Source of the DNA: Flavobacterium sp.
Lineage (GTDB): Bacteria; Bacteroidota; Bacteroidia; Flavobacteriales; Flavobacteriaceae
NCBI GenBank assembly: GCA_015478765.1
Contig: JADMKR010000017.1
Coordinates: 1-6,344 of the forward strand
DNA: 6,344 bases
Reading direction: 5' to 3'
The notes under the pieces were generated by a model. The model did no database searches. It was not told where the DNA came from and worked only from the letters and a program-made list of their open reading frames with translations. The position numbers and the translations under genes are program-made. Within the stretch, counting starts at the first letter, position 1. Each line of letters starts with the position of its first letter. Below, piece after piece: positions 1 through 5,706 of this stretch.

Positions 1-98
1 GAACAAGTACCATCCAGAACATCGAGCAAATAGACCGCGGATACGAGCGTATCGACGAACGACTGCGTGCGCTGGGTGCTAAAATCATCCGTGAATAA
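1..98 (+). CDS. murA: UDP-N-acetylglucosamine 1-carboxyvinyltransferase, C-terminal end (partial)
   Basis: This is the 3' end of a gene that starts before the window. Reading from base 3 gives 31 residues beginning TSTIQNIEQIDRGYERID and closing RALGAKIIRE before a TAA at 96-98. The segment 'I..IDRGYE.ID..LRALGA.I.R' is the typical C-terminus of MurA, where the E. coli enzyme has a closely similar RGYERIEDKLRALGA tail. MurA transfers enolpyruvate from PEP to UDP-GlcNAc in the cytoplasm, the first committed step of peptidoglycan synthesis. The catalytic cysteine loop lies outside the window, so activity cannot be judged. The next gene begins inside this reading frame. The identification rests on a short but characteristic tail. 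Confidence 0.88.
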   Translation, partial: TSTIQNIEQIDRGYERIDERLRALGAKIIRE

Positions 99-618
99 TC
101 AGGTTCCAATATTAATTGTAATCGGGCTGTTATCCCTTTTTCACGGATGCAAAACAACTTACAGGACAATCCCGCTGGGTTCGGTGACTTTTGCTGAAAA
201 ACAGCGCGTTTATAATTTTGGCAAACGACAGCTCGAAAGTTGCATTACACGGCAGTTTATCCAAATCAGCAGTAGAGAGGCTACAAAAAACCTGTCGACG
301 CTAACGCTGGAAGAAATGCAGGAAATGTGCGATTGGCTCGACTATCAAAACGGCAAGTTCATCGACATGGAGCTTGTGGAGATCGTCGACCAAAGGAATA
401 CGGAAAACTGTCTGGTCTATCGCTATAAAGCAAACTTTCAGCGTAACGAAATCCTGAATGAGATTCGAATCTGGGTCAATGCCGACGGTAAATTTTCGGG
501 GTTTATCATTCGCGAATGGAATAATGAATTCCCCGGAAGACCCTACAAGCAAAAAATCAAATTTAAAGATCGCGATAAAGTTAATTCAGAAAATTCAAAA
601 ACTTCAGTCCGAAAATAA
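76..618 (+). CDS. Small predicted lipoprotein of unknown function
   Basis: With the GTG start at 76 the product is 180 aa. It begins MLKSSVNNQ, followed by a hydrophobic stretch (PILIVIGLLSLF) and HGC, so it looks like a lipoprotein signal peptide with Cys25 as the lipidated residue. The lipobox (FHGC) is not a textbook match. No ATG is available: GTG at 67, 76 and 91 are the candidates. I prefer 76 because it keeps a lysine in the n-region. GTG 91 would give only an 8-nt overlap with murA but leaves no positive charge there. The mature part is mixed alpha/beta and polar, with a run of alternating residues around 110-150 (YRYKANF, IRIWVNADGKFSGFII) that resembles the beta-sheet of small NTF2-like lipoproteins. 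That resemblance is only an impression. The tail is Lys/Asn/Ser-rich and overlaps the 3' end of the DUF5686 gene by 38 nt. It is probably co-transcribed with murA. I do not recognise the family. Confidence 0.72.
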   Translation: MLKSSVNNQVPILIVIGLLSLFHGCKTTYRTIPLGSVTFAEKQRVYNFGKRQLESCITRQFIQISSREATKNLSTLTLEEMQEMCDWLDYQNGKFIDMELVEIVDQRNTENCLVYRYKANFQRNEILNEIRIWVNADGKFSGFIIREWNNEFPGRPYKQKIKFKDRDKVNSENSKTSVRK

Positions 619-3055
619 CACCGTCGCCCTGGTAGCCGTTTTGGTATGACCTGATATAATCGACCCGGAACATCCTGAATTTACCAAATCCCAAATTGTC
701 CAATCCGATCGTAAACTCGTGATACGGCGCTCGTCCCGGAACGCATAAGTTGTGATAGCCCAGATTCATTGTCAGCTGCAATTTATTCAGCAGCGGAACT
801 TTGTTCATGATATAACCGTTATCGTTGTGTTCGGAATGGATTTCGAGATAGCTATCGTTGGTGCTCGCGCTATAATAGGGAAGCAGGTTGAACATTGTAA
901 GATAGCGATCGCTTTGTCCGATTCGGGTTTGGTTTCCATTAAAATGCTTGTAATCCACGAATGAAATTTCATCGGCGTTGAATAATTTTCCGGCGCGGAT
1001 GTCCATTCCCAGCACGCCTTTATTGCCAAGATTCAGGTCGTAATTCATTCGGCCCTGAAGATGTTCATATTCATATCTTTTTTCGCTGGCGGCGAATGTC
1101 TTCTCGGCATAGATAAAAAAGGTCGGATATTTTTCATTCCTCATATTGAATTTCCCATCGGGGCGGCTCCAATATTCCTGCGCGATATTGATTCGGGCGA
1201 CGACACCAACTTTTGCCAAATGGTGCTCTTCAAACGCGGGGGTTGTATAATCAGATGGCGCCAACGGATTGTTTGAGGTGTAAAGTTTGTCGTGTTTAAT
1301 GTAAGTTTGATCGGTATTGTTGAACAAAGGAGATCGGTTTTCATAGCTGGCAGCACCGTTCATATGCAGTCCGTTGATCACTTCGCGACCGTAATTCATC
1401 GAGGCAAATTCGCGTTGGAACAACTTCATGTAATTATCCTTGAAGAATAATGTGCTGACCGTATTCACCAAATTGCTGATGGGATTCGAGCGGTTGAACT
1501 GCTGGACTTCAGTACCGCCGGAAATTGTTAGCTGGCTATTGTTGAGGTTGTTGAATTTTTGTGAATACGTAAGGGTTCCCCGCAATCTTTCTTCCGAAAA
1601 ACCATAGTCCAGTTTGGCACCTACATAACTGAATGTGCGATCTTCTTCGTTGCGTTTGCTGAAAGAAAACCCTGTGCTTAGCCGGTAGCCCTGAACGGTA
1701 TTGAAACTGATGCCGGTGAGCAGGCCATCATAACCAACCGACCAATTTTTGAATGAATTTTGGTACGAGTAGCCCATTATTAAATCCATCGGCTTCAACT
1801 TGTTGGCGACGTTGTCGACCGAGTCAAGATAAACCTGGGATTTTTTTTTGGTTTGCAAAATATCTTTTTTGATGTAATCAGTGCTTTCCTCTTCTGTAAG
1901 TGGCACCGGGCGGATTGTTTCCCAAAACTGATCGTCTTTTTTATTGGCATTGTCTTCAAACGAAAGGACTTCGCGTGTAAACGTCTTTTTGTCGAACTGT
2001 TCCGGGAATTCGAAATTGTTGTAGACATACGTAAAACGACCGTCAATGTTAATGCCGAGCATGCCGGCAGCAAAGTCAAGAGTTTGTGTGTTCTTGACCC
2101 ACAATCGGTTGGTGTGGTTATAGCTGAATGTTTGCTTCAGTGTCATTTTATCCAAAGCCGGAGTCTGGACGCTTTTCCCCGTAACAGTCAAATCGGTGCC
2201 GTAGATTGCCCAGGAATCGTCGACAATATAAATATAGCCAGACATTACCGGCTCTGAATCCCGGCGGGGCGTTACCAGGATTTTACTGATCTGAATCCGG
2301 TCTTCGTAGAAAAATGTGCCTTCGAGTTTGTAGCGATAATAATTAAACGCGTTGTCGGCGATGGGTGAAACCACATTGATGTTGAACGGCACGTAGTTTT
2401 CATAAAAATCAAAATTTACCGATGCCGCATTGTTGAAACTGAATCCGTTGTCGTTGCCGCTAACTTTTGACGCCACGATAACTTCTTTCATTTTATCGGG
2501 TTTTTGGAAAGTCAGCTTTGATACAGTCTCCGACAGGTAAAGTATGCCGCTTCGGGTGGAATCAAGTATATCATCAAACATGTCCAGCTTTTGGCCGAGC
2601 ACCGTTTTAGGCGCATCTTTTATGCGGAAGATGCCGCGGGAGTAGAAATCGGCTCTGTAGCGTGCTGTCTTTTCGGAATTTTCTCGTTTGCTGGCAATGG
2701 CGTTTCGGATAATCGCATCGGCCGGATTGTCGCCTGAATTGATCACGACTTCATCCAATGAATAATTTTCTTCCTCCATTGTAATATCCAATGTGTATGG
2801 ATATTCCTGCGGCGTTATGTATTTTTTGACGGTTTTGAAGCCCAGATACTGGAAAATGATGGTGTACTTTCCGGGTTTTTTTATAGGCAGGTCGTATTGA
2901 CCTTTTTCGTTCGAGATCGTACCGGTGTAAGTATTCTCTACATAGATATTCACATAGGGAAGCGGCTGGTTTTGATTGTCGGTTACAGTTCCAACTATCT
3001 GTGCTACCGCCGGGAAAGACATCGACAGTGCTATTAATAAGAAAAATTGCCTCAT
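581..3055 (-). CDS. DUF5686 and carboxypeptidase-regulatory-like domain outer membrane protein
   Basis: The product is 824 aa. Residues 1-18 form a signal peptide ending AVA, so the mature protein would start at Gln19. Residues about 20-105 are a carboxypeptidase-regulatory-like (CarboxypepD_reg-like, Ig-fold) domain: GTVTDNQNQPLPYVNIYV, then TGTISNEKGQYDLPI and the LGFKTV strand. A linker (SLDEVVI) leads into the DUF5686 region, marked by NPADAIIRNAIASKREN at 110-126. The remainder is rich in alternating aromatic/polar strands, as expected of an outer membrane beta-barrel. The family is widespread in Bacteroidota and is distantly reminiscent of SusC/TonB-dependent receptors, but no TonB box or plug domain is evident here. 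Substrate and function are unknown. The ATG lies 3 nt after the aroQ stop, which suggests co-transcription and coupled translation. An A9 run falls in codons about 403-405. No terminator is apparent after the stop codon. Confidence 0.9.
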   Translation of the reverse strand: MRQFFLLIALSMSFPAVAQIVGTVTDNQNQPLPYVNIYVENTYTGTISNEKGQYDLPIKKPGKYTIIFQYLGFKTVKKYITPQEYPYTLDITMEEENYSLDEVVINSGDNPADAIIRNAIASKRENSEKTARYRADFYSRGIFRIKDAPKTVLGQKLDMFDDILDSTRSGILYLSETVSKLTFQKPDKMKEVIVASKVSGNDNGFSFNNAASVNFDFYENYVPFNINVVSPIADNAFNYYRYKLEGTFFYEDRIQISKILVTPRRDSEPVMSGYIYIVDDSWAIYGTDLTVTGKSVQTPALDKMTLKQTFSYNHTNRLWVKNTQTLDFAAGMLGINIDGRFTYVYNNFEFPEQFDKKTFTREVLSFEDNANKKDDQFWETIRPVPLTEEESTDYIKKDILQTKKKSQVYLDSVDNVANKLKPMDLIMGYSYQNSFKNWSVGYDGLLTGISFNTVQGYRLSTGFSFSKRNEEDRTFSYVGAKLDYGFSEERLRGTLTYSQKFNNLNNSQLTISGGTEVQQFNRSNPISNLVNTVSTLFFKDNYMKLFQREFASMNYGREVINGLHMNGAASYENRSPLFNNTDQTYIKHDKLYTSNNPLAPSDYTTPAFEEHHLAKVGVVARINIAQEYWSRPDGKFNMRNEKYPTFFIYAEKTFAASEKRYEYEHLQGRMNYDLNLGNKGVLGMDIRAGKLFNADEISFVDYKHFNGNQTRIGQSDRYLTMFNLLPYYSASTNDSYLEIHSEHNDNGYIMNKVPLLNKLQLTMNLGYHNLCVPGRAPYHEFTIGLDNLGFGKFRMFRVDYIRSYQNGYQGDGVIFGLKFLNFLN

Positions 3056-3058
3056 GGT

Positions 3059-3484
3059 TTATAGGTCATGTTTGATTAGATATTCAATAGCTAAGTTGTA
3101 TCCTTCAAGTCCGAAACCTATGATAATGCCGGCTGCGTTTGGCGAGATAAAGGAGTGATGGCGGAATGACTCGCGGTTATATACGTTGGAAATATGTACT
3201 TCCACCACCGGAGTTTTGATTGCTTTTACAGCATGACCAATTCCCACGGAAGTGTGTGAATAGGCTGCAGCGTTGAGAATGATCCCGTCATATGAGAAAC
3301 CACACTGCTGCAATTTATCGATGATTTCTCCTTCGATGTTGGTTTGAAAATAATCTATTTCGCAGTGGGGAAATTGGCTGCGGACAGTACTCAGAAAATC
3401 AGAAAAGGAGATGTCTCCGTAGACATCGGGTTCACGCGTCCCGAGAAGATTCAGGTTCGGCCCGTTGATAATAATGATCTTCAT
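3059..3484 (-). CDS. aroQ: Type II 3-dehydroquinate dehydratase
   Basis: The product is 141 aa, the normal length for the small dodecameric type II enzyme. It converts 3-dehydroquinate to 3-dehydroshikimate in the cytoplasm, the third step of the shikimate pathway to aromatic amino acids and folate. The active-site set is complete: Asn10 in GPNLNLLG, Arg17 and Tyr22 (the catalytic base) in the lid segment TREPDVYG, the QTNIEGEIID motif at 47-56, Asn71 in ILNAAAYSH, His97 in the HISN motif, and Arg108 in ESFRHHS. The ATG at 3484 is the natural start, since MKIIIINGPN is the usual N-terminus. It is the first gene of a minus-strand pair with the DUF5686 gene. The 50 nt upstream are AT-rich and would hold its promoter, but I could not pick a convincing -33/-7 pair. 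Confidence 0.96.
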   Translation of the reverse strand: MKIIIINGPNLNLLGTREPDVYGDISFSDFLSTVRSQFPHCEIDYFQTNIEGEIIDKLQQCGFSYDGIILNAAAYSHTSVGIGHAVKAIKTPVVEVHISNVYNRESFRHHSFISPNAAGIIIGFGLEGYNLAIEYLIKHDL

Positions 3485-3534
3485 TGTTTGGTTTTCGGTA
3501 AAAATAGCAAATTGTTTGATATATTATTAGGTAT

Positions 3535-3562
3535 AAAAAAAGCCATCCGCGAGGATGGCTTT
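3535..3562 (-). terminator. Rho-independent terminator after the minus-strand barrel gene
   Basis: The inverted repeat AGCCATCC-GCGA-GGATGGCT (3541-3560) forms a perfect 8-bp stem with a GCGA tetraloop. Two further A-T pairs extend it to 10 bp. Read on the minus strand, the stem runs into a T tract (complement of 3535-3540). It begins about 22 nt after the stop of the barrel gene at 3584 and separates that gene from aroQ. The plus-strand side lacks a good T tract, so it appears to work in one direction. Confidence 0.9.
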
Positions 3563-3583
3563 GGAATTTGATGATTTTCAGGT

Positions 3584-4141
3584 TTAAAACATGTAACCTA
3601 GCGACAGCTGGAATACAGCATTTTGAATTTCTGCATCCTTGCTGGCTTCGGTTAGACCTATGGTATAGCGAGCCTGCGCAAAAAGGCTCTGAGTTATGTT
3701 GAGTCCGACGCCGCCGGCTAAAGCAAAGTCAAATGAATTATTATCTGGTTCGTTCCCGGTGATCCCGTCCCAGGCTTCGTCGCGCTCATCTACAAGGAAG
3801 GAGAACTGCGGACCAGCCTCCAGGCTCAGTTTGTCAGATAGGATGTAATATTTAACCATTACGGGTATCGATACATAATCTAAATTGAAATCGTCCATGC
3901 CGTCAACTTTAGCACCTTGCGACGAGTATAGGAGTTCGGGTTGAAGCGACATATTCGGGAAAGCCTTGATTTCGGCCACTAAACCGGCGTGAAAACTGGT
4001 TCTGGAATTGAAATCGATTTCGGAATCGCCGTTAAAATTGGCGAAGTTCGGACCCGCTTTTATTCCGAAATTTACCAGCGACTGTGCGTTGACTGCAATG
4101 TTTCCGAGAAGAATGATTGCAGCGATTAATACGTTTTTCAT
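3584..4141 (-). CDS. Small outer membrane beta-barrel protein (PorT/OMP_b-brl_2 type)
   Basis: The product is 185 aa with a signal peptide at residues 1-19 (MKNVLIAAIILLGNIAVNA). Cleavage would leave Gln20 first, as in the three plus-strand paralogues. The mature part shows the small Bacteroidota barrel signature in order: FGIKAGPNFANFNGD (25-39), SFHAGLVAEI (49-58), LQPELLYSSQGAK (66-78), VSIPVMVKYY (90-99), LEAGPQFSFL (107-116), DFALAGGVGLNI (138-149), QARYTIGL (156-163) and a final strand QLSLGYMF with C-terminal Phe, the usual BAM recognition end. This fits an eight-stranded outer membrane barrel whose ligand is unknown. The loop at 118-135 (DERDEAWDGITGNEPDNN) is strongly acidic. It is transcribed divergently from the tandem paralogues and has its own terminator. 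Its sequence is clearly related to them but is the most diverged along with the 4329 gene. Confidence 0.88.
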   Translation of the reverse strand: MKNVLIAAIILLGNIAVNAQSLVNFGIKAGPNFANFNGDSEIDFNSRTSFHAGLVAEIKAFPNMSLQPELLYSSQGAKVDGMDDFNLDYVSIPVMVKYYILSDKLSLEAGPQFSFLVDERDEAWDGITGNEPDNNSFDFALAGGVGLNITQSLFAQARYTIGLTEASKDAEIQNAVFQLSLGYMF

Positions 4142-4169
4142 AATTTGTAGGTTATAATTAGTAAATACG

Positions 4170-4177
4170 TAAAATTA
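4170..4177 (-). promoter_or_regulatory. Weak candidate -7 box for the minus-strand barrel gene
   Basis: On the minus strand this reads TAATTTTA, one base short of the Bacteroidota -7 consensus TAnnTTTG. It lies 28 nt before the ATG at 4141, a spacing similar to the candidate on the other strand. No matching TTG -33 element was found at the expected distance, so the call is tentative. Confidence 0.25.
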
Positions 4178-4237
4178 ACATGCCGTCAGAGTAAATGCTT
4201 ACATAATTATAACTAAAACTTATAATTTTCCGTAAAC

Positions 4238-4257
4238 GTTAATAAGGTTGTTAATAA
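4238..4257. repeat. Direct repeat GTTAATAA x2, 12-bp period
   Basis: Two exact copies of GTTAATAA start at 4238 and 4250. The second copy also sits in the near-palindrome GTTGTTAATAAC (4247-4258). They lie about 40-55 nt upstream of the candidate -7 box at 4296, where an activator site would be expected. The repeat itself is seen directly; a regulatory role is inference. Confidence 0.35.
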
Positions 4258-4295
4258 CTCTGAAATGTGAAAGCAGACATGATTTGTTAAAACGA

Positions 4296-4303
4296 TAATT
4301 TTG
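4296..4303 (+). promoter_or_regulatory. Candidate Bacteroidota -7 promoter box (TAATTTTG)
   Basis: TAATTTTG is an exact match to the TAnnTTTG -7 element used by the primary sigma factor of Bacteroidota. It lies 25 nt before the ATG at 4329, so the leader would be about 20 nt. No TTG -33 element is present at 17-23 nt upstream. The promoter may therefore be weak or activator-dependent. Confidence 0.45.
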
Positions 4304-4328
4304 GTGTATTAATTTAAAAATCTGAAAG

Positions 4329-4859
4329 ATGAAAAAGATCATTCTATCAATTTTAGCAGTTGGAGCGTTTGGATTTGCCAACGCACAATCGGAAACGGTA
4401 AAGTTTGGAGTGAAGGCTGGAGCTAATATTACAAGTTTTACGAACAATGTTTACGATGAAGCTGACGGCAAGACCGGATTTTTTGTGGGTGGATTGGTTG
4501 ACTTACCAATAGCCGCCAATTTTCATTTGCAGCCAGAATTATTGTATTCAAATGAAGGTGCTAAAGATGCCAGCTTGGATTATTTGCGAATTCCTGTTAT
4601 GGCAAAGTATTACGTAATAGAAGGATTTAGTCTGCAGGCAGGTCCGCAGGTCGGATTCAAGATTGGCGGTGACGAGGCAATAGACGAAATTTCAAAATCG
4701 ATCGATTTTGGTATTGCAGCCGGCGCAGGATATGAGTTGCCGATGGGTTTATTTTTCGATGCCCGGTATAACATTGGTATGTCAAATATCTACGATGGGC
4801 CTGGAGAAGGCGATATCAAAAACGTAGCGATCCAATTTGGAGTCGGTTACCGATTTTAA
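4329..4859 (+). CDS. Small outer membrane beta-barrel protein, tandem copy 1
   Basis: The product is 176 aa with a 19-residue signal peptide (MKKIILSILAVGAFGFANA) and predicted mature start at Gln20. Family motifs follow in order: KFGVKAGANI (25-34), GFFVGGLVDL (50-59), LQPELLYSNEGAK (67-79), LRIPVMAKYYV (86-96), LQAGPQVGF (102-110), SIDFGIAAGAGYEL (124-137), ARYNIGMSNI (145-154) and a terminal strand IQFGVGYRF ending in Phe. This is the architecture of an eight-stranded PorT-like/OmpA-like barrel in the outer membrane. The ligand or partner is unknown. It is the shortest of the four paralogues: the segment after the LLYS strand is cut to about six residues where copies 2 and 3 have acidic loops. 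It is the first plus-strand gene, behind the best candidate promoter in the window, and is followed by a terminator-like hairpin. Confidence 0.9.
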   Translation: MKKIILSILAVGAFGFANAQSETVKFGVKAGANITSFTNNVYDEADGKTGFFVGGLVDLPIAANFHLQPELLYSNEGAKDASLDYLRIPVMAKYYVIEGFSLQAGPQVGFKIGGDEAIDEISKSIDFGIAAGAGYELPMGLFFDARYNIGMSNIYDGPGEGDIKNVAIQFGVGYRF

Positions 4860-4876
4860 TAAGTAAACAATGGGAA

Positions 4877-4900
4877 TCCTCGAACTTCGGGACTTTTCTT
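4877..4900 (+). terminator. Weak terminator-like hairpin after tandem copy 1
   Basis: TCCTCGA (4877-4883) can pair with TCGGGA (4887-4892) if one T is bulged, leaving a 3-nt loop. It is followed by a T-rich run (4894-4900). It starts 17 nt after the stop codon. It resembles the stronger terminator after copy 2 (shared CCTCG...CGGG...TTTTCTTT), so both probably descend from one duplicated unit. The bulge makes it likely to be leaky. Confidence 0.5.
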
Positions 4901-4907
4901 TATTATA

Positions 4908-4936
4908 GCAAACTGAGGTGCAGTGCTTCAGCTAAT
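4908..4936 (+). repeat. Leader repeat with hairpin, copy A (before tandem copy 2)
   Basis: This 29-nt element recurs at 6316-6344 with 24 of 29 bases identical. Inside it, 4913-4931 folds into an 8-bp stem with three G-T wobbles and a CAG loop: CTGAGGTG pairs with TGCTTCAG. All four stem bases that differ between the copies keep pairing. It lies 25 nt before the ATG at 4956, between a terminator-like hairpin and the start codon. It could be a 5'-UTR structure or part of a promoter; the function is unknown. Confidence 0.6.
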
Positions 4937-4946
4937 TAATTTAAAA
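4935..4946 (+). promoter_or_regulatory. Shared start-proximal element ATTAATTTAAAA
   Basis: The same 12-mer occurs at 4308-4319 before tandem copy 1. In both places it ends 9 nt before the ATG. Copy 3 carries the near-match ATTAATTCTAAAA at 5686-5698, ending 8 nt before its ATG. Bacteroidota rarely use Shine-Dalgarno pairing and favour A/T-rich, unstructured start regions, so this probably serves translation initiation, though common ancestry alone could explain it. Confidence 0.45.
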
Positions 4947-4955
4947 CAAGAAAAA

Positions 4956-5582
4956 ATGAAAAAAATCACCCTATCGATTTTAGGTCTATTGGCCTTCGGT
5001 TATGCAAGCGCACAGGATGGAGGAACAAGATTCGGAGCCAAGGCTGGATTGAATATGGCCAGCATTAGCGGCGATATTGAAGATGCTGAAATGAAACTTG
5101 GTTTTCATGTAGGAGGTTTTGCTGAAATAATGCTTACTGATAAGTTTGCAGTTCAGCCTGAATTGCTCTTCTCAATGCAAGGTGCCAAGCGAGAATATTC
5201 TGAATCATTTGGCGGTTTCGATTTTGATACGGAAGAGAAGTTGAATCTTACCTACATCAATGTTCCAATCATGGCGAAATATTATGTAACCGAAGCTTTC
5301 AATATTCATGCAGGACCACAAGTAGGTTTTCTTATGAGTGCAAAATATGATTATGAAGTAAGCGGTGCAGGAGAATCAGAATCAGGTGACGAAGATGTTA
5401 AGGATCAGTACAAATCAATTGACTTCGGTCTTGGATTTGGACTTGGATATAATTTCGGAGAGAATTTCGGAGTAGAAGCGCGTTACACTGCAGGTATGGC
5501 AAATATTGCTGATGTAGATGAGGACAGCGACTACAAAGAAAGTAATTCAGTTATTCAAGTATCTTTCTTGTATAGATTCTAA
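4956..5582 (+). CDS. Small outer membrane beta-barrel protein, tandem copy 2
   Basis: The ATG at 4956 gives 208 aa. An upstream in-frame ATG at 4923 is rejected because it would add 11 residues before an intact signal peptide (MKKITLSILGLLAFGYASA, mature start Gln20). Motifs: RFGAKAGLNMASISGD (25-40), GFHVGGFAEIML (49-60), VQPELLFSMQGAK (66-78), INVPIMAKYYV (101-111), IHAGPQVGFLMSAK (117-130), SIDFGLGFGLGYNF (154-167), EARYTAGMANI and final strand VIQVSFLYRF. It is an outer membrane barrel closely related to copy 3, roughly 60% identical by eye. Its distinguishing feature is a loop at 131-149 (YDYEVSGAGESESGDEDVK), 12 residues longer than in copy 3 and very acidic. A second longer loop sits at 79-99. 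The ligand is unknown. Confidence 0.92.
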   Translation: MKKITLSILGLLAFGYASAQDGGTRFGAKAGLNMASISGDIEDAEMKLGFHVGGFAEIMLTDKFAVQPELLFSMQGAKREYSESFGGFDFDTEEKLNLTYINVPIMAKYYVTEAFNIHAGPQVGFLMSAKYDYEVSGAGESESGDEDVKDQYKSIDFGLGFGLGYNFGENFGVEARYTAGMANIADVDEDSDYKESNSVIQVSFLYRF

Positions 5583-5622
5583 AATCGTTTGATAATTTGT
5601 TAGTTATCGATTGTCTGAAAGA

Positions 5623-5650
5623 AAAACCTCGGTAATCGGGGTTTTCTTTT
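5623..5650 (+). terminator. Rho-independent terminator after tandem copy 2
   Basis: AAAACCTCG (5623-5631) pairs with CGGGGTTTT (5637-5645) to give a 9-bp stem with one T-G wobble and a GTAAT loop. CTTTT follows at 5646-5650. It begins 40 nt after the stop codon. The lower stem is only A-T, so strength is moderate. It implies that copy 3 is at least partly transcribed from its own promoter in the following 56 nt. Confidence 0.7.
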
Positions 5651-5652
5651 GC

Positions 5653-5706
5653 AAAATATTCGCTAGCCACACCGTACGACAGCTGATTAATTCTAAAATA
5701 ATAAAA
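5653..5706 (+). promoter_or_regulatory. Leader region of tandem copy 3, diverged relative of the leader repeat
   Basis: AAAATATTCGC at 5653-5663 is identical to 6307-6317, and CAGCTGATTAATT at 5680-5692 matches CAGCTAATTAATT of copy A but for one base. The intervening hairpin is not preserved here: the CTG...CAG stem cannot form beyond about two pairs. The palindrome CGTACG (5673-5678) occupies the middle instead. No clear TAnnTTTG box is seen. It is probably a diverged descendant of the same duplicated leader. Confidence 0.45.

Larger units (their letters stand above)
4142..4328. promoter_or_regulatory. AT-rich divergent intergenic region with paired repeats
   Basis: This 187-nt region separates divergent barrel genes and contains no plausible gene. 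It holds a perfect 10-bp inverted repeat, GTTATAATTA at 4151-4160 and TAATTATAAC at 4204-4213. It also holds a direct repeat AGTAAAT at 4160-4166 and 4190-4196, exactly 30 bp apart. A second direct repeat GTTAATAA lies at 4238-4245 and 4250-4257, 12 bp apart. Such spacing could suit a regulator acting on both promoters, but short AT-rich repeats also arise by chance. Confidence 0.4.

Noticed and set aside
1853..2257. 134-aa plus-strand reading frame inside the DUF5686 gene
   Set aside because: It is antisense to a well-supported gene, and its cysteine- and phenylalanine-rich composition is typical of a shadow frame. No start context supports it.
3541..3560. Hairpin as an attenuator or riboswitch in the aroQ leader
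   Set aside because: It is 57 nt upstream of the aroQ start and followed by a T tract right after the preceding minus-strand gene, so it is simply that gene's terminator.
3344..3571. 75-aa plus-strand reading frame across the aroQ start and the terminator
   Set aside because: It is antisense to aroQ, contains the terminator stem and has no protein-like features; it is a shadow frame.
4923..4955. Upstream in-frame ATG for tandem copy 2 adding 11 residues
   Set aside because: It lies inside the leader hairpin and would place MLQLINLKQEK before a complete signal peptide. The ATG at 4956 matches the N-termini of the paralogues exactly.
5611..5706. N-terminal extension of 32 residues for tandem copy 3
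   Set aside because: It needs a TTG start and would run through the terminator hairpin and the leader. The signal peptide begins cleanly at 5707.
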